Assembly (NCBI GenBank): GCA_029167225.1
Contig: JARFNK010000003.1
Coordinates: forward strand, 1 to 64,000
Length of the DNA stretch: 64,000 nucleotides
Direction: 5' to 3'
DNA from: Sphingobium arseniciresistens
GTDB taxonomy: Bacteria; Pseudomonadota; Alphaproteobacteria; Sphingomonadales; Sphingomonadaceae
In this document: one piece after another, positions 54,898-63,248 of the stretch
Layout of the letters: each line of letters opens with the position of its first letter
How positions within the stretch are numbered: position 1 is the stretch's first letter
The notes under the pieces: generated by a model
Seen by the model: the letters and a program-made list of their open reading frames with translations, nothing else
Database searches by the model: none
Told to the model about the DNA's origin: nothing
Position numbers and translations under genes: made by a program

Positions 54898-55791
54898 ATG
54901 ACCGCCCCCCGCGATCTCGTCGGCTATGGCGCCTCGCCGCCCGATCCGCGCTGGCCCGGCGGTGCGCGGATCGCCGTGCAGTTCGTCATCAACTATGAGG
55001 AAGGGGCCGAGAACAGCGTCCTCAATGGCGACAAGGGCTCCGAAGCCTTTCTCTCCGAAATGGTCGGCGCGGCCAGCCACCCGGACCGGGCGATGGCGAT
55101 GGAGAGCCTGTATGAATATGGCAGCCGCGCCGGCTTCTGGCGGCTGCACCGGCTGTTCACGGCGCGCGGCCTGCCCGTCACCGTCTTCGGCGTGGCGACG
55201 GCGATGGAGATGAACCCGGCGGCGGTCGCGGCGATGCTGGCGGCGGACTGGGAAATCGCCAGCCACGGCCTGCGCTGGATCGACTATCAATATCAGCCCG
55301 AAGAGGTCGAGCGCGCCCATATCGCGGAGGCCATCGCGCTCCACACTCGCTTGACCGGCAGCCGCCCGCTCGGCTGGTATCAGGGGCGGACCTCGCCCAA
55401 CACGGCGCGGCTCGTGGCGGAGGAGGGGGGCTTCCTCTATGATGCGGATAGCTATGCCGACGACCTGCCCTATTATGACCGGCGGTTTGGCAAAACCCAG
55501 CTGGTCGTGCCCTATACGCTCGACGTCAACGACATGAAGATCGTGGCGCTCAACGGCTTCACCGAAGGCGAGCAATTCTTCCGTTACCTGCGCGACACGT
55601 TCGACTATCTTCATGCCGAAGGCGGGCGCATGATGTCGATCGGCCTGCATGGCCGCATTGCCGGGCGGCCGGGACGGACGGCGGCGCTCGCCCGCTTTCT
55701 GGACCATATAAGCGCAAGAGAGGATGTCTGGATCGCGCGGCGGGTGGATATTGCCCGTCACTGGCTGAAGGAGCATGCGCCCGATGACTGA
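54898..55791 (+). CDS. puuE: Allantoinase PuuE-type (polysaccharide-deacetylase fold)
   Basis: A 297-residue NodB-fold enzyme that hydrolyses allantoin to allantoate without the usual metal-dependent allantoinase. IAVQFVINYEEGAENSVLNGD, SLYEYGSRAGFWRLHRLF, EIASHGLRWIDYQYQ and LGWYQGRTSPNTARLV match PuuE-type allantoinases. GAGAGG precedes ATG 54898. It follows a palindromic repeat that may separate it from the upstream aminotransferase, and overlaps the next gene by 8 bases. Confidence 0.88.
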   Translation: MTAPRDLVGYGASPPDPRWPGGARIAVQFVINYEEGAENSVLNGDKGSEAFLSEMVGAASHPDRAMAMESLYEYGSRAGFWRLHRLFTARGLPVTVFGVATAMEMNPAAVAAMLAADWEIASHGLRWIDYQYQPEEVERAHIAEAIALHTRLTGSRPLGWYQGRTSPNTARLVAEEGGFLYDADSYADDLPYYDRRFGKTQLVVPYTLDVNDMKIVALNGFTEGEQFFRYLRDTFDYLHAEGGRMMSIGLHGRIAGRPGRTAALARFLDHISAREDVWIARRVDIARHWLKEHAPDD

Positions 55792-56200
55792 GACCGTAGC
55801 CGACACCAAAACCGACACCGTGACCATCGACGATCCCGCGTTGCTGGCGGAAGTGACCGCCGCCTTCGCCGAATATGAGCGCGCGCTGATGGAGGATGAC
55901 ATCCCGGCCATGGACAAGCTGTTCCACGACGCGTCGACCACCAACCGTTATGGCGTGGGCGAGGTGCTGTACGGGATCGAGGAGATCCGCGAATTCCGCA
56001 AGGGCCGTGGCGGATCGCCGCAGCGCAAGCTCGGTAAGGTCGCGATCACAGTCTATGGTGATCGTTTCGCCACCGCCGACGCCGAGTTCTTCCGCGAAAA
56101 TAGCGACCGGCGCGGTCGCCAGACGCAGAGCTGGGTCAGGTTCCCGGATGGATGGAAAGTGGTTTCCGCCCATGTCAGCCTGGAGGGGAGCACGCATTGA
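55784..56200 (+). CDS. hpxZ: HpxZ-like DUF3225 protein (AtzH-like)
   Basis: A 138-residue SnoaL/NTF2-like fold protein. DDPALLAEVTAAFAEYERAL, TTNRYGVGEVLYGIEEIREF and RQTQSWVRFPDGWKVVSAHV mark DUF3225/HpxZ. In the Klebsiella cluster hpxZ accompanies hpxW, hpxX and hpxY. The AtzH relative in s-triazine loci also has an AtzE/AtzG partner. The biochemical role is unsettled. ATG 55784 with GAAGGAG upstream is chosen; the gene overlaps puuE by 8 bases. Confidence 0.85.
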   Translation: MTETVADTKTDTVTIDDPALLAEVTAAFAEYERALMEDDIPAMDKLFHDASTTNRYGVGEVLYGIEEIREFRKGRGGSPQRKLGKVAITVYGDRFATADAEFFRENSDRRGRQTQSWVRFPDGWKVVSAHVSLEGSTH

Positions 56201-56703
56201 CGGCGCAGTTAGCCACAGTTTCCGAGGTGAACGCGCTGGGCGAGGCGGCCTTCGTCGCCCGCTTCGGCACGCTGTTCGAACATTCCCCATGGGTGGTGGA
56301 GCGTGCGGCAGGGCTGCGTCCCTTTGCTGATCTCCATGCCGGGCTGATGCAGGCGGTGCATGAGGCGAGCGCCGAGGAGCAGCTGGCGCTCATCCGCGCG
56401 CACCCGGAACTGGCGGGCAAGGCGGCGATCGACCGGACGTTGACCGATGCTTCGGCCGCCGAGCAGGCCTCCGCTGGGCTCGACCGGCTGACGGCGGAGG
56501 AATATGCCCGCTTCCATGCGCTCAACGCCGCTTACGGGGAGCGCTTCGGCTTTCCCTTCATCATCTGCGTGCGGCTGACCGACAAGGCGGGCATATTGGA
56601 CGCCATGGAACGCCGCGCCGCCAACGACCGGGAGACCGAGATCGCGACCGCCATCGCGCAGATCGGCGAGATCGTCCGCCTGCGGCTGGAGGACATGCCG
56701 TGA
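56197..56703 (+). CDS. uraD: OHCU decarboxylase (UraD)
   Basis: A 168-residue enzyme that converts 2-oxo-4-hydroxy-4-carboxy-5-ureidoimidazoline to (S)-allantoin. LIRAHPELAGKAA (catalytic His) and the C-terminal ERFGFPFIICVR are diagnostic. TTG 56197 overlaps the hpxZ stop (TTGA) and has GGAGGGG upstream, so it is used as the start. It confirms that uric-acid oxidation products are handled here. It is followed at once by the flavoprotein gene. Confidence 0.92.
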   Translation: MTAQLATVSEVNALGEAAFVARFGTLFEHSPWVVERAAGLRPFADLHAGLMQAVHEASAEEQLALIRAHPELAGKAAIDRTLTDASAAEQASAGLDRLTAEEYARFHALNAAYGERFGFPFIICVRLTDKAGILDAMERRAANDRETEIATAIAQIGEIVRLRLEDMP

Positions 56704-58154
56704 TGGAGGATGACGCCATCGGCCTGCCGGCGCTGGAAAACCGGCTGGTGCACGATCTTGCCCTGATCGGCCATGCCGGCACGGACTGGACGCGGCCGCG
56801 CATCCATGAGGATGGCCATGTCTATGATGTCGTGATTGTCGGCGGCGGGCAGAGCGGTCTTGCCGCCGCCTTCGGCCTGCTGCGCGAGCGGATCGGCAAC
56901 ATCCTCGTCATCGACGAGGGGCCGGAGGGGTTTGAGGGGCCATGGGAAACCTATGCCCGCATGGTGACGCTGCGCACGCCCAAGGATCTCAACCCCATCG
57001 ACTATGGCGTGCCGTCTCTCTCCTATCGCGCCTGGTGGGAGGCGCAGCACGGGCGGGAAAGCTGGGCGGAACTGGGCAAGATCGCGCGCGGTGACTGGAT
57101 GGCCTATCTGCGCTGGTATCGCCGCGTGCTGGCGCTGCCCGTCCGCAACGACCACAAGCTGACGATGATCGAGCCGATGCCGGAGGATGGCCTGCATCGC
57201 CTGCACATCGCCAACGGCCTGACCTTCCTTACCCGCAAGGTCGTGCTGGCGACTGGTATTCAGGGCGGCGGCGAATGGCACACGCCGCCGATGATCGAAC
57301 AGAAGCTCTCGCGCGGGCTCTACGCCCATACCAGCGAGCCGATCGACTATGCGGCGCTGGCGGGCAAGCGCATCGGCATCCTGGGCGGCGGGGCTTCGGC
57401 CTTCGACAATGCCAACTGGGCGCTGGGGCTGGGCGCGGCTGCGGTGGAGGTGTTCATCCGCCGCGAGAAACTGCCGCGTATCAACCCGATCCGCTTCATG
57501 GAGCAGGTGGGTTTCACCGCGCGCTATCCGGCGCTGGACGACCAGACCAAATATCGGGTGATGGCGGGCTTCCTGGGCCATAACCAGCCGCCGACCAACG
57601 ACACGTTCGAGCGCGCGGCGGCCTGGCCCGGCTTTGCCCTCCACCTGGGCGCGCCATGGCTGGATGTCGAAGAGGTTGCGCCGGGGGGCAGCGCCGTGCG
57701 TGTCACGACGCCGCAGGGCAGCCACATGTTCGATTTCGTGGTGCTGTCCACCGGGCTCGTCAGCGACCCAGCCCTGCGCCCGGAGCTGGCGCTGGTGGCG
57801 AACGGCATTGCGCGCTGGCGCGACCGGGTGAGCCCGCCCGATGGGATCGCCAATCCGCTGATCGACGCGCACCCTTATCTGGGCGACGGTTTCGAGCTGC
57901 TGCCGCGCGAGGCGGCCGATGCCGCGCGGGTCCACGGCCTGTTCGCCTTCAACTATTCCGCGCTCATCAGCCTTGGCCTCTCCGCCTCGGCGCTTTCGGG
58001 CCTGCGGAACGCCTTGCCCCGCCTTGTCGCCGGCGTCGCCAACCAGCTGTTCCTCGATGATGGGGACGTGCTGGTCGAAGACCTGCTGGGCTATGACGAG
58101 CATGAGTTCCTGGGCGAATGGCCGCGTCAGGGCGCGCGGGAGGCGGCGGCATGA
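56703..58154 (+). CDS. FMO-like flavoprotein, candidate urate hydroxylase
   Basis: A 483-residue FAD/NAD(P)H protein. A first dinucleotide fold with GGGQSGLAAAFGL lies at about 47-59 and a second with ILGGGASAFDNANWALG at about 226-242, as in flavin-containing monooxygenases. It has no signal peptide. It sits between uraD and uraH with overlapping starts and stops, while no uricase, PuuD or HpxO is seen. HpxO urate hydroxylases have only a single such fold, so this is a different enzyme type. The urate role is inferred from position; other oxygenations cannot be excluded. Confidence 0.75.
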   Translation: MEDDAIGLPALENRLVHDLALIGHAGTDWTRPRIHEDGHVYDVVIVGGGQSGLAAAFGLLRERIGNILVIDEGPEGFEGPWETYARMVTLRTPKDLNPIDYGVPSLSYRAWWEAQHGRESWAELGKIARGDWMAYLRWYRRVLALPVRNDHKLTMIEPMPEDGLHRLHIANGLTFLTRKVVLATGIQGGGEWHTPPMIEQKLSRGLYAHTSEPIDYAALAGKRIGILGGGASAFDNANWALGLGAAAVEVFIRREKLPRINPIRFMEQVGFTARYPALDDQTKYRVMAGFLGHNQPPTNDTFERAAAWPGFALHLGAPWLDVEEVAPGGSAVRVTTPQGSHMFDFVVLSTGLVSDPALRPELALVANGIARWRDRVSPPDGIANPLIDAHPYLGDGFELLPREAADAARVHGLFAFNYSALISLGLSASALSGLRNALPRLVAGVANQLFLDDGDVLVEDLLGYDEHEFLGEWPRQGAREAAA

Positions 58155-58498
58155 GCGATGCCTCCACCCCAACCCTGTCGACGCATGTGCTGGACACCAC
58201 CCATGGCTGCCCCGCGGCCGGCGTCGCATTGCGGCTGACGGCGGCGGACGGCAGCCGGCTGTTCTCCGGCACGACCAATGAGGATGGCCGCTGCGCCGGC
58301 CTGCCCGCGCTCGCAACCGGGCGTTACCGGCTGGAGTTCGACGTCGCGCCCTATTTCCGGGCGCGGGGCGTGGCGCTGCCCGATCCGCCCTTTCTCGACA
58401 CCGTCGCCATAGACTTCGGCGTTGCGCCGGGCAGCGACCATTATCATGTGCCGCTGCTCGTCTCTCCCTTTGGCTATTCGACCTATCGGGGCAGCTGA
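58151..58498 (+). CDS. uraH: 5-hydroxyisourate hydrolase (transthyretin-like)
   Basis: A 115-residue enzyme that opens 5-hydroxyisourate to OHCU, the substrate of UraD. The beginning LSTHVLDTTHGCPAAGV and the C-terminal signature YSTYRGS with HYHVPLLVSPF are diagnostic. ATG 58151 overlaps the flavoprotein stop. Presence of both uraH and uraD implies that the intermediate 5-hydroxyisourate is made in the cell, hence a urate-oxidising enzyme is expected. Confidence 0.95.
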   Translation: MSDASTPTLSTHVLDTTHGCPAAGVALRLTAADGSRLFSGTTNEDGRCAGLPALATGRYRLEFDVAPYFRARGVALPDPPFLDTVAIDFGVAPGSDHYHVPLLVSPFGYSTYRGS

Positions 58499-58499
58499 G

Positions 58500-59978
58500 A
58501 TGAGCGTGCGCTTCCTGCTGGATGGCGAGGTGGTCGAGATCGCCGACGTCGATCCGACCGCGACGGTGCTCGACCTGCTGCGTTACCGGCTGCGCCGCAC
58601 CGGCAGCAAGGAAGGCTGCGCCGAGGGTGATTGCGGCGCATGCACGGTGCTGCTGGGCGCGCTTTCCTCCGAAGATGCCGTGGAATGGCGGGCGGTCAAT
58701 GCGTGCATCCTCTTCGTGCCCATGCTGGACGGACGCGCGCTGTTGACCGTGGAAAGCCTTTCGCAGGGCGGTGCGCTTGCGCCGGTGCAGCAGGCGATGG
58801 TGGCATGCCATGGGTCGCAATGCGGCTTCTGCACGCCGGGCATCGTCATGTCGCTGCACGGCAGGGCGATCGGCGCCATGGGCACGGTGGACGTGCCGGT
58901 GGCCGATGTCCTTTCCGGCAATCTGTGCCGCTGCACCGGCTATGGGCCCATCCTGGCGGCGGGCGAGGCTGTGGCATCTGCGCCGCAGGATGATGTGGAT
59001 GTCGTGGCGGCGCTCAGGGGGCTGGTGCGTCGGGAACCGCTGGCGTTCACTTATGACGATCCGCTGTCCGGCACGCAGCGCCGCTGCTTCGCGCCGCATT
59101 CTTCGGATGAGCTGGCGGCACTGCTGATCGACCATCCCGAAGCGAGGCTGGTCGCGGGCGCGACCGATGTCGGCCTCTGGGTGACGAAGCAGCATCGCGT
59201 GCTGCCCGACATCATCCTGCTGGGCGACGTCGCCGACCTGCGCGGGATCGATGAGAGCGACGCCGGGCTGACGATCGGCGCGGGCGTGCGCTATGCGGAG
59301 GCGCAGTCGGCGCTTGCCCAGCTCTCGCCCGACCTTGGCGAACTGGTGCGACGGATCGGCGGGACGCAGGTGCGCAATGCCGGCACCATCGGCGGGAATA
59401 TCGCCAATGGATCGCCCATCGGGGACATGCCGCCCGCGCTGATCGCCTTGGGCGCAACGCTCACCCTGCGGCGCGGCGGGGATCGGCGGACGATGCCGCT
59501 GGAAGACTATTTCCTCGCCTATGGCAGGCAGGACCGGGCGCCCGGCGAATTTGTCGAAAGCCTCTTCGTGCCGCGCCCGGCGGCCGGAACGCTGGTGCGG
59601 ATCACCAAGCTTTCCAAGCGTTTCGACAGCGACATTTCGGCGGTCTGCGGTGCCTTCGCGCTGACCATCGAGCAGGATGTCGTCACGCAGGCGCGCATCG
59701 CCTTTGGCGGCATGGCCGGCACTCCTGCCCGTGCCCGCGCCTGTGAGGCGGCGCTGACCGGCCAGCCATGGAGCGCGGCGACGGTCGAGGCAGCCTGCGC
59801 CGCGCTGGCGCAGGATTATGCGCCGCTCAGCGACGTGCGCGGGTCTTCCGACTATCGGCTGACGGCGGCGGCCAACCTGCTGCGCCGCATCTGGGCGGAA
59901 ACGCGCTATCCCGATGAGCCGATGAGCGTGCTCGATCCGGCATTGCTGTCTGCGCTTGCGGGGACACGCCATGGCTGA
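58500..59978 (+). CDS. xdhA: Xanthine dehydrogenase small subunit (2Fe-2S and FAD)
   Basis: A 492-residue electron-transfer subunit. The plant-type 2Fe-2S cluster uses Cys 40, 45, 48 (GCAEGDCGAC) and 69. The second cluster uses Cys 108 and 111 (QCGFC) and 143 and 145 (LCRC). A FAD domain follows with VAGATDVGLWV and RNAGTIGGNIANGSPIGDMP. It oxidises hypoxanthine and xanthine to urate with the molybdenum subunit. ATG 58500 is two bases after the uraH stop. Confidence 0.96.
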   Translation: MSVRFLLDGEVVEIADVDPTATVLDLLRYRLRRTGSKEGCAEGDCGACTVLLGALSSEDAVEWRAVNACILFVPMLDGRALLTVESLSQGGALAPVQQAMVACHGSQCGFCTPGIVMSLHGRAIGAMGTVDVPVADVLSGNLCRCTGYGPILAAGEAVASAPQDDVDVVAALRGLVRREPLAFTYDDPLSGTQRRCFAPHSSDELAALLIDHPEARLVAGATDVGLWVTKQHRVLPDIILLGDVADLRGIDESDAGLTIGAGVRYAEAQSALAQLSPDLGELVRRIGGTQVRNAGTIGGNIANGSPIGDMPPALIALGATLTLRRGGDRRTMPLEDYFLAYGRQDRAPGEFVESLFVPRPAAGTLVRITKLSKRFDSDISAVCGAFALTIEQDVVTQARIAFGGMAGTPARARACEAALTGQPWSAATVEAACAALAQDYAPLSDVRGSSDYRLTAAANLLRRIWAETRYPDEPMSVLDPALLSALAGTRHG

Positions 59979-62316
59979 TCGCGACGCCGCCCTGCCGCCC
60001 GAAGTCCCGCCGCTGACCGGCGCCGTCCACCGCGCGATCGGGCATGACAGCGCCGCGATGCAGGTCGCGGGCGCCGCGCTCTATGTCGACGACATGGCCG
60101 AGGGTGCCGAGATGCTGCACCTTGCCTTCGGGCAGAGCAGTCAGGCGCATGCCGATATCCTCTCGATGGACCTTTCCGCCGTGCGCGCCGCGCCGGGGGT
60201 GGTTGCGGTCTATACCGCCGCCGACATTCCGGGCAAGAATGATGTGAGCCCGGTGGCGGGCGACGATCCGCTGCTCGCCGAAGGACGGGTTATCTTCATG
60301 GGCCAGCCCATCTTCCTGGTCGCGGCCACCAGCACGATGGCCGCGCGCCGTGCCGCGAAGCTGGGCAAGATCGACTATGCCCCCCTGCCCGCGCTGCTCG
60401 ATATCGACGCCGCGCTGCAGGCGCAGTCGCTGATCGAGGCGAGCCAGAAAATGGGGCGCGGCGATCCCGATGGCGCGATGGCGGCGGCGCCCCACCGGCT
60501 CTCCGGCAAGGTCGCCATCGGCGGGCAGGATCATTTCTATCTGGAAGGGCAGGTGGCGCTCGCGACGCCGGGCGAGGACGGGCAGGTGCATGTGCTCACC
60601 TCCTCCCAGCATCCCAGCGAAGTGCAGCATCTGGTCGCGCATCTGCTCCACAGCTCCAGCGCCGACGTGACGGTGGAGGTGCGCCGCATGGGCGGCGCGT
60701 TCGGCGGCAAGGAAACGCAGGCCGCGCTGTTCGCCGGTGCCGCCGCGCTGGTGGCGAGCAAGACCGGCCGCCCCGCCAAGTTCCGCTGCGACCGGGACGA
60801 CGACATGGTCATGACCGGCAAGCGCCATGATTTCACCGCCGCCTATGATGTCGGCTTCGACGGAGACGGGCGCATCGAGGGCATCCGCATGACGCTGGCC
60901 TCGCGCTGCGGCGCGACCACCGACCTTTCGCCCGCGATCAACGACCGGGCGATGTTCCACGCCGACAATTGCTATTATCTGCCCGCCGTCGAGATCGTCT
61001 CGCACCGGGCGAAGACCCACACCGTGTCCAACACCGCCTTTCGCGGCTTCGGCGGACCGCAGGGGATGCTGGTGATCGAGCGGGTGATGGATGCCATCGC
61101 CGCGCATCTTGGCCGCGATCCGCTGGCCGTGCGCCGCGCGAACCTGTACGACCGGGCCGGCGAGGACAGCGGGCGGCGGATCACCCCCTTCCACATGGAA
61201 GTGACGGACAATGTCGCCCCCGAGCTGATCGACGCACTGGCGGATCGTGCCGACTATGCCGGGCGGATGGCGGCGGTGGAGGCATTCAACGCAACGCATC
61301 ATGTGCTGAAGAAGGGGCTGGCGCTCACCCCGGTCAAGTTCGGCATCAGCTTCACGACGACGCATCTCAACCAGGCCGGCGCGCTGGTGCTGGTCTATGC
61401 CGATGGCTCGATCCAGCTCAACCATGGCGGCACGGAGATGGGGCAGGGCCTGTTCATCAAGGTGGCGCAGGTGGTGGCGGATGTCTTCGCCGTGCCGGTC
61501 GACAGCATCCGCATCACCGCGACGCGGACGGACAAGGTGCCCAACACCTCGGCGACCGCGGCCTCCTCGGGCTCGGACCTCAACGGCATGGCGGCGCTGA
61601 ACGCGGCGGAGCAGATCCGCGATCGGCTCGCCAATCTGCTCGCCTCGCGCCATGGCATCGCGCCGGAGGATGTGCATTTCACGCCCGAAGGCGTAGTCGC
61701 TGGCGACAGCGTCACGCCCTTTGCCCAGCTCTGCCGCATGGCGCATATGGCGCGGGTCTCGCTGGCGGCGAGCGGCTTCTATGCGACGCCCGACATCCAT
61801 TATGACCGCGCCCGGCACAGCGGCCGGCCCTTTTATTATTTCGCCTATGGCGCGGCGATGAGCGAGGTGGTGATCGACACGCTGACCGGCGAGCACAAGG
61901 TACTGGCCGTGGACATCCTCCACGATGTCGGCCGCTCGCTGAACCCGGCCATCGACCTGGGGCAGGTGGAGGGCGGTTTCATCCAGGGCATGGGCTGGCT
62001 CACCACCGAGGAACTGGTGTTCGACGACAAGGGCCGGTTGCTGAGCCATGCGCCGTCCACCTACAAGATCCCCACTGCCAGCGACCGGCCCGCGCATATG
62101 GACATCCGCCTGTGGGATGGCGGCTGCGCGAACGTGCCGACCATCCATCGGTCGAAGGCCGTGGGTGAGCCGCCCTTCATGCTGGCGCTCTCGGTGCTGT
62201 CGGCGCTGACCCATGCTGTCGCCGCCGCCGTGCCGGGAAAAGGATTGCCCGCGCTCGATGCACCGGCGACGCCAGAACGCATCCTCGGCGCCATCGCGGC
62301 GTTGCGGGCGGGGTGA
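59971..62316 (+). CDS. xdhB: Xanthine dehydrogenase large (molybdopterin) subunit
   Basis: A 781-residue subunit that binds the molybdenum cofactor and purine. GGAFGGKETQAALFAG, NTAFRGFGGPQGM, GGTEMGQGLFIK and KAVGEPPFMLALSV (containing the active-site Glu) are in place. The start overlaps xdhA by 8 bases. Its length matches the bacterial two-subunit type. The active enzyme makes urate from xanthine. Confidence 0.97.
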   Translation: MADRDAALPPEVPPLTGAVHRAIGHDSAAMQVAGAALYVDDMAEGAEMLHLAFGQSSQAHADILSMDLSAVRAAPGVVAVYTAADIPGKNDVSPVAGDDPLLAEGRVIFMGQPIFLVAATSTMAARRAAKLGKIDYAPLPALLDIDAALQAQSLIEASQKMGRGDPDGAMAAAPHRLSGKVAIGGQDHFYLEGQVALATPGEDGQVHVLTSSQHPSEVQHLVAHLLHSSSADVTVEVRRMGGAFGGKETQAALFAGAAALVASKTGRPAKFRCDRDDDMVMTGKRHDFTAAYDVGFDGDGRIEGIRMTLASRCGATTDLSPAINDRAMFHADNCYYLPAVEIVSHRAKTHTVSNTAFRGFGGPQGMLVIERVMDAIAAHLGRDPLAVRRANLYDRAGEDSGRRITPFHMEVTDNVAPELIDALADRADYAGRMAAVEAFNATHHVLKKGLALTPVKFGISFTTTHLNQAGALVLVYADGSIQLNHGGTEMGQGLFIKVAQVVADVFAVPVDSIRITATRTDKVPNTSATAASSGSDLNGMAALNAAEQIRDRLANLLASRHGIAPEDVHFTPEGVVAGDSVTPFAQLCRMAHMARVSLAASGFYATPDIHYDRARHSGRPFYYFAYGAAMSEVVIDTLTGEHKVLAVDILHDVGRSLNPAIDLGQVEGGFIQGMGWLTTEELVFDDKGRLLSHAPSTYKIPTASDRPAHMDIRLWDGGCANVPTIHRSKAVGEPPFMLALSVLSALTHAVAAAVPGKGLPALDAPATPERILGAIAALRAG

Positions 62317-63248
62317 TGGCGGTGCTCGACTGGGCGGAAGAGGCGCTGCGGGGATTGGCGCATGGGCCTACCGCGATGGTGACGGTGCTGGCGACGGAGG
62401 GCTCCGCGCCGCGCGGGCCGGGCACGCGCATGGTGGTCACGGAACATGGGCTTTCCGGCTCGATCGGTGGCGGCATGCTGGAATATCGCGCCGCCGAGCA
62501 GGCGCGCGCGATCCTTGCCCTTCCGCCCGGAAGCTGGCGGGTGCAGGATTACCCCCTCGGTCCACTGCTCGGTCAATGCTGCGGCGGCAAGGTCCGCCTG
62601 CTGGTCGAGCGGCTGGACGAGGACGCCGCGACCTGGCTGCGCGCCGCCGATTTCGGCACCGTCTGGGAGGCGCGCTTCGGCGGCGACCGGATCGTGCGCG
62701 CGCCGCTGGACACCGATGCAACCGCCGCGCTGCCCTCTGCTCGTGATCCGCGCCCGGAGCCGGGCGCCGTGCTCGCCGAGCGGCTTGGCACGGCGCCGCG
62801 CCCCGTCATCATGCTGGGCGCGGGCCATGTCGGGCAAGCGATCGCGCGCGCCGCCCATGGCCTACCCTTTGCCTTCGCCTGGTATGACAATCGCGCCGAG
62901 GCGGCCGGGATCGCCGGCGTCACCCATGCGCAGGAGGAAGAGATGCTCTGCGCGATCGGCGCCGCGCCGCGCAATGCCGCCATCCTCATCCTTACCCATG
63001 ACCATGGCCTCGACTTCCGTTTGACGCAGGCGTCGCTGCCCCGGTCTTTCGCCTTTACCGGAGTCATCGGGTCCGCCACCAAGCGCGCCCGCTTCCTCTC
63101 GCGCCTGCGCAAGGCGGGCATGGATGAGGAGGCGCTTGGCCGCATGGTCTGCCCCATCGGCATGGCCGGCATCAACGGGAAGGAGCCCGAAGTGATCGCC
63201 ATCGCCGTCCTCGCCCAGCTGCTCGCGCTCGCGGGGCCGCGCGCATGA
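62316..63248 (+). CDS. xdhC: Xanthine dehydrogenase accessory protein XdhC
   Basis: A 310-residue molybdenum-cofactor sulfurase/insertion factor. The N-terminal XdhC/CoxI part has GSAPRGPGTRMVV and SIGGGMLEYRA and QCCGGKVRLLVERL; the C-terminal Rossmann part has MLGAGHVGQAIARAA and GVIGSATKRARFLSRL. ATG 62316 overlaps the xdhB stop. It should load sulfurated cofactor into XdhB, and its presence confirms a complete XDH operon. Confidence 0.95.
   Translation: MAVLDWAEEALRGLAHGPTAMVTVLATEGSAPRGPGTRMVVTEHGLSGSIGGGMLEYRAAEQARAILALPPGSWRVQDYPLGPLLGQCCGGKVRLLVERLDEDAATWLRAADFGTVWEARFGGDRIVRAPLDTDATAALPSARDPRPEPGAVLAERLGTAPRPVIMLGAGHVGQAIARAAHGLPFAFAWYDNRAEAAGIAGVTHAQEEEMLCAIGAAPRNAAILILTHDHGLDFRLTQASLPRSFAFTGVIGSATKRARFLSRLRKAGMDEEALGRMVCPIGMAGINGKEPEVIAIAVLAQLLALAGPRA

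Noticed and set aside
56532..59972. Long minus-strand reading frame of over 1,100 codons
   Set aside because: It lies entirely opposite clearly homologous plus-strand genes (uraD, flavoprotein, uraH, xdhA). Long antisense frames are expected in high-GC DNA and it has no recognisable domain.
59827..62214. Long minus-strand reading frame opposite xdhB
   Set aside because: The plus strand carries all xanthine dehydrogenase motifs; the opposite frame does not resemble a protein.
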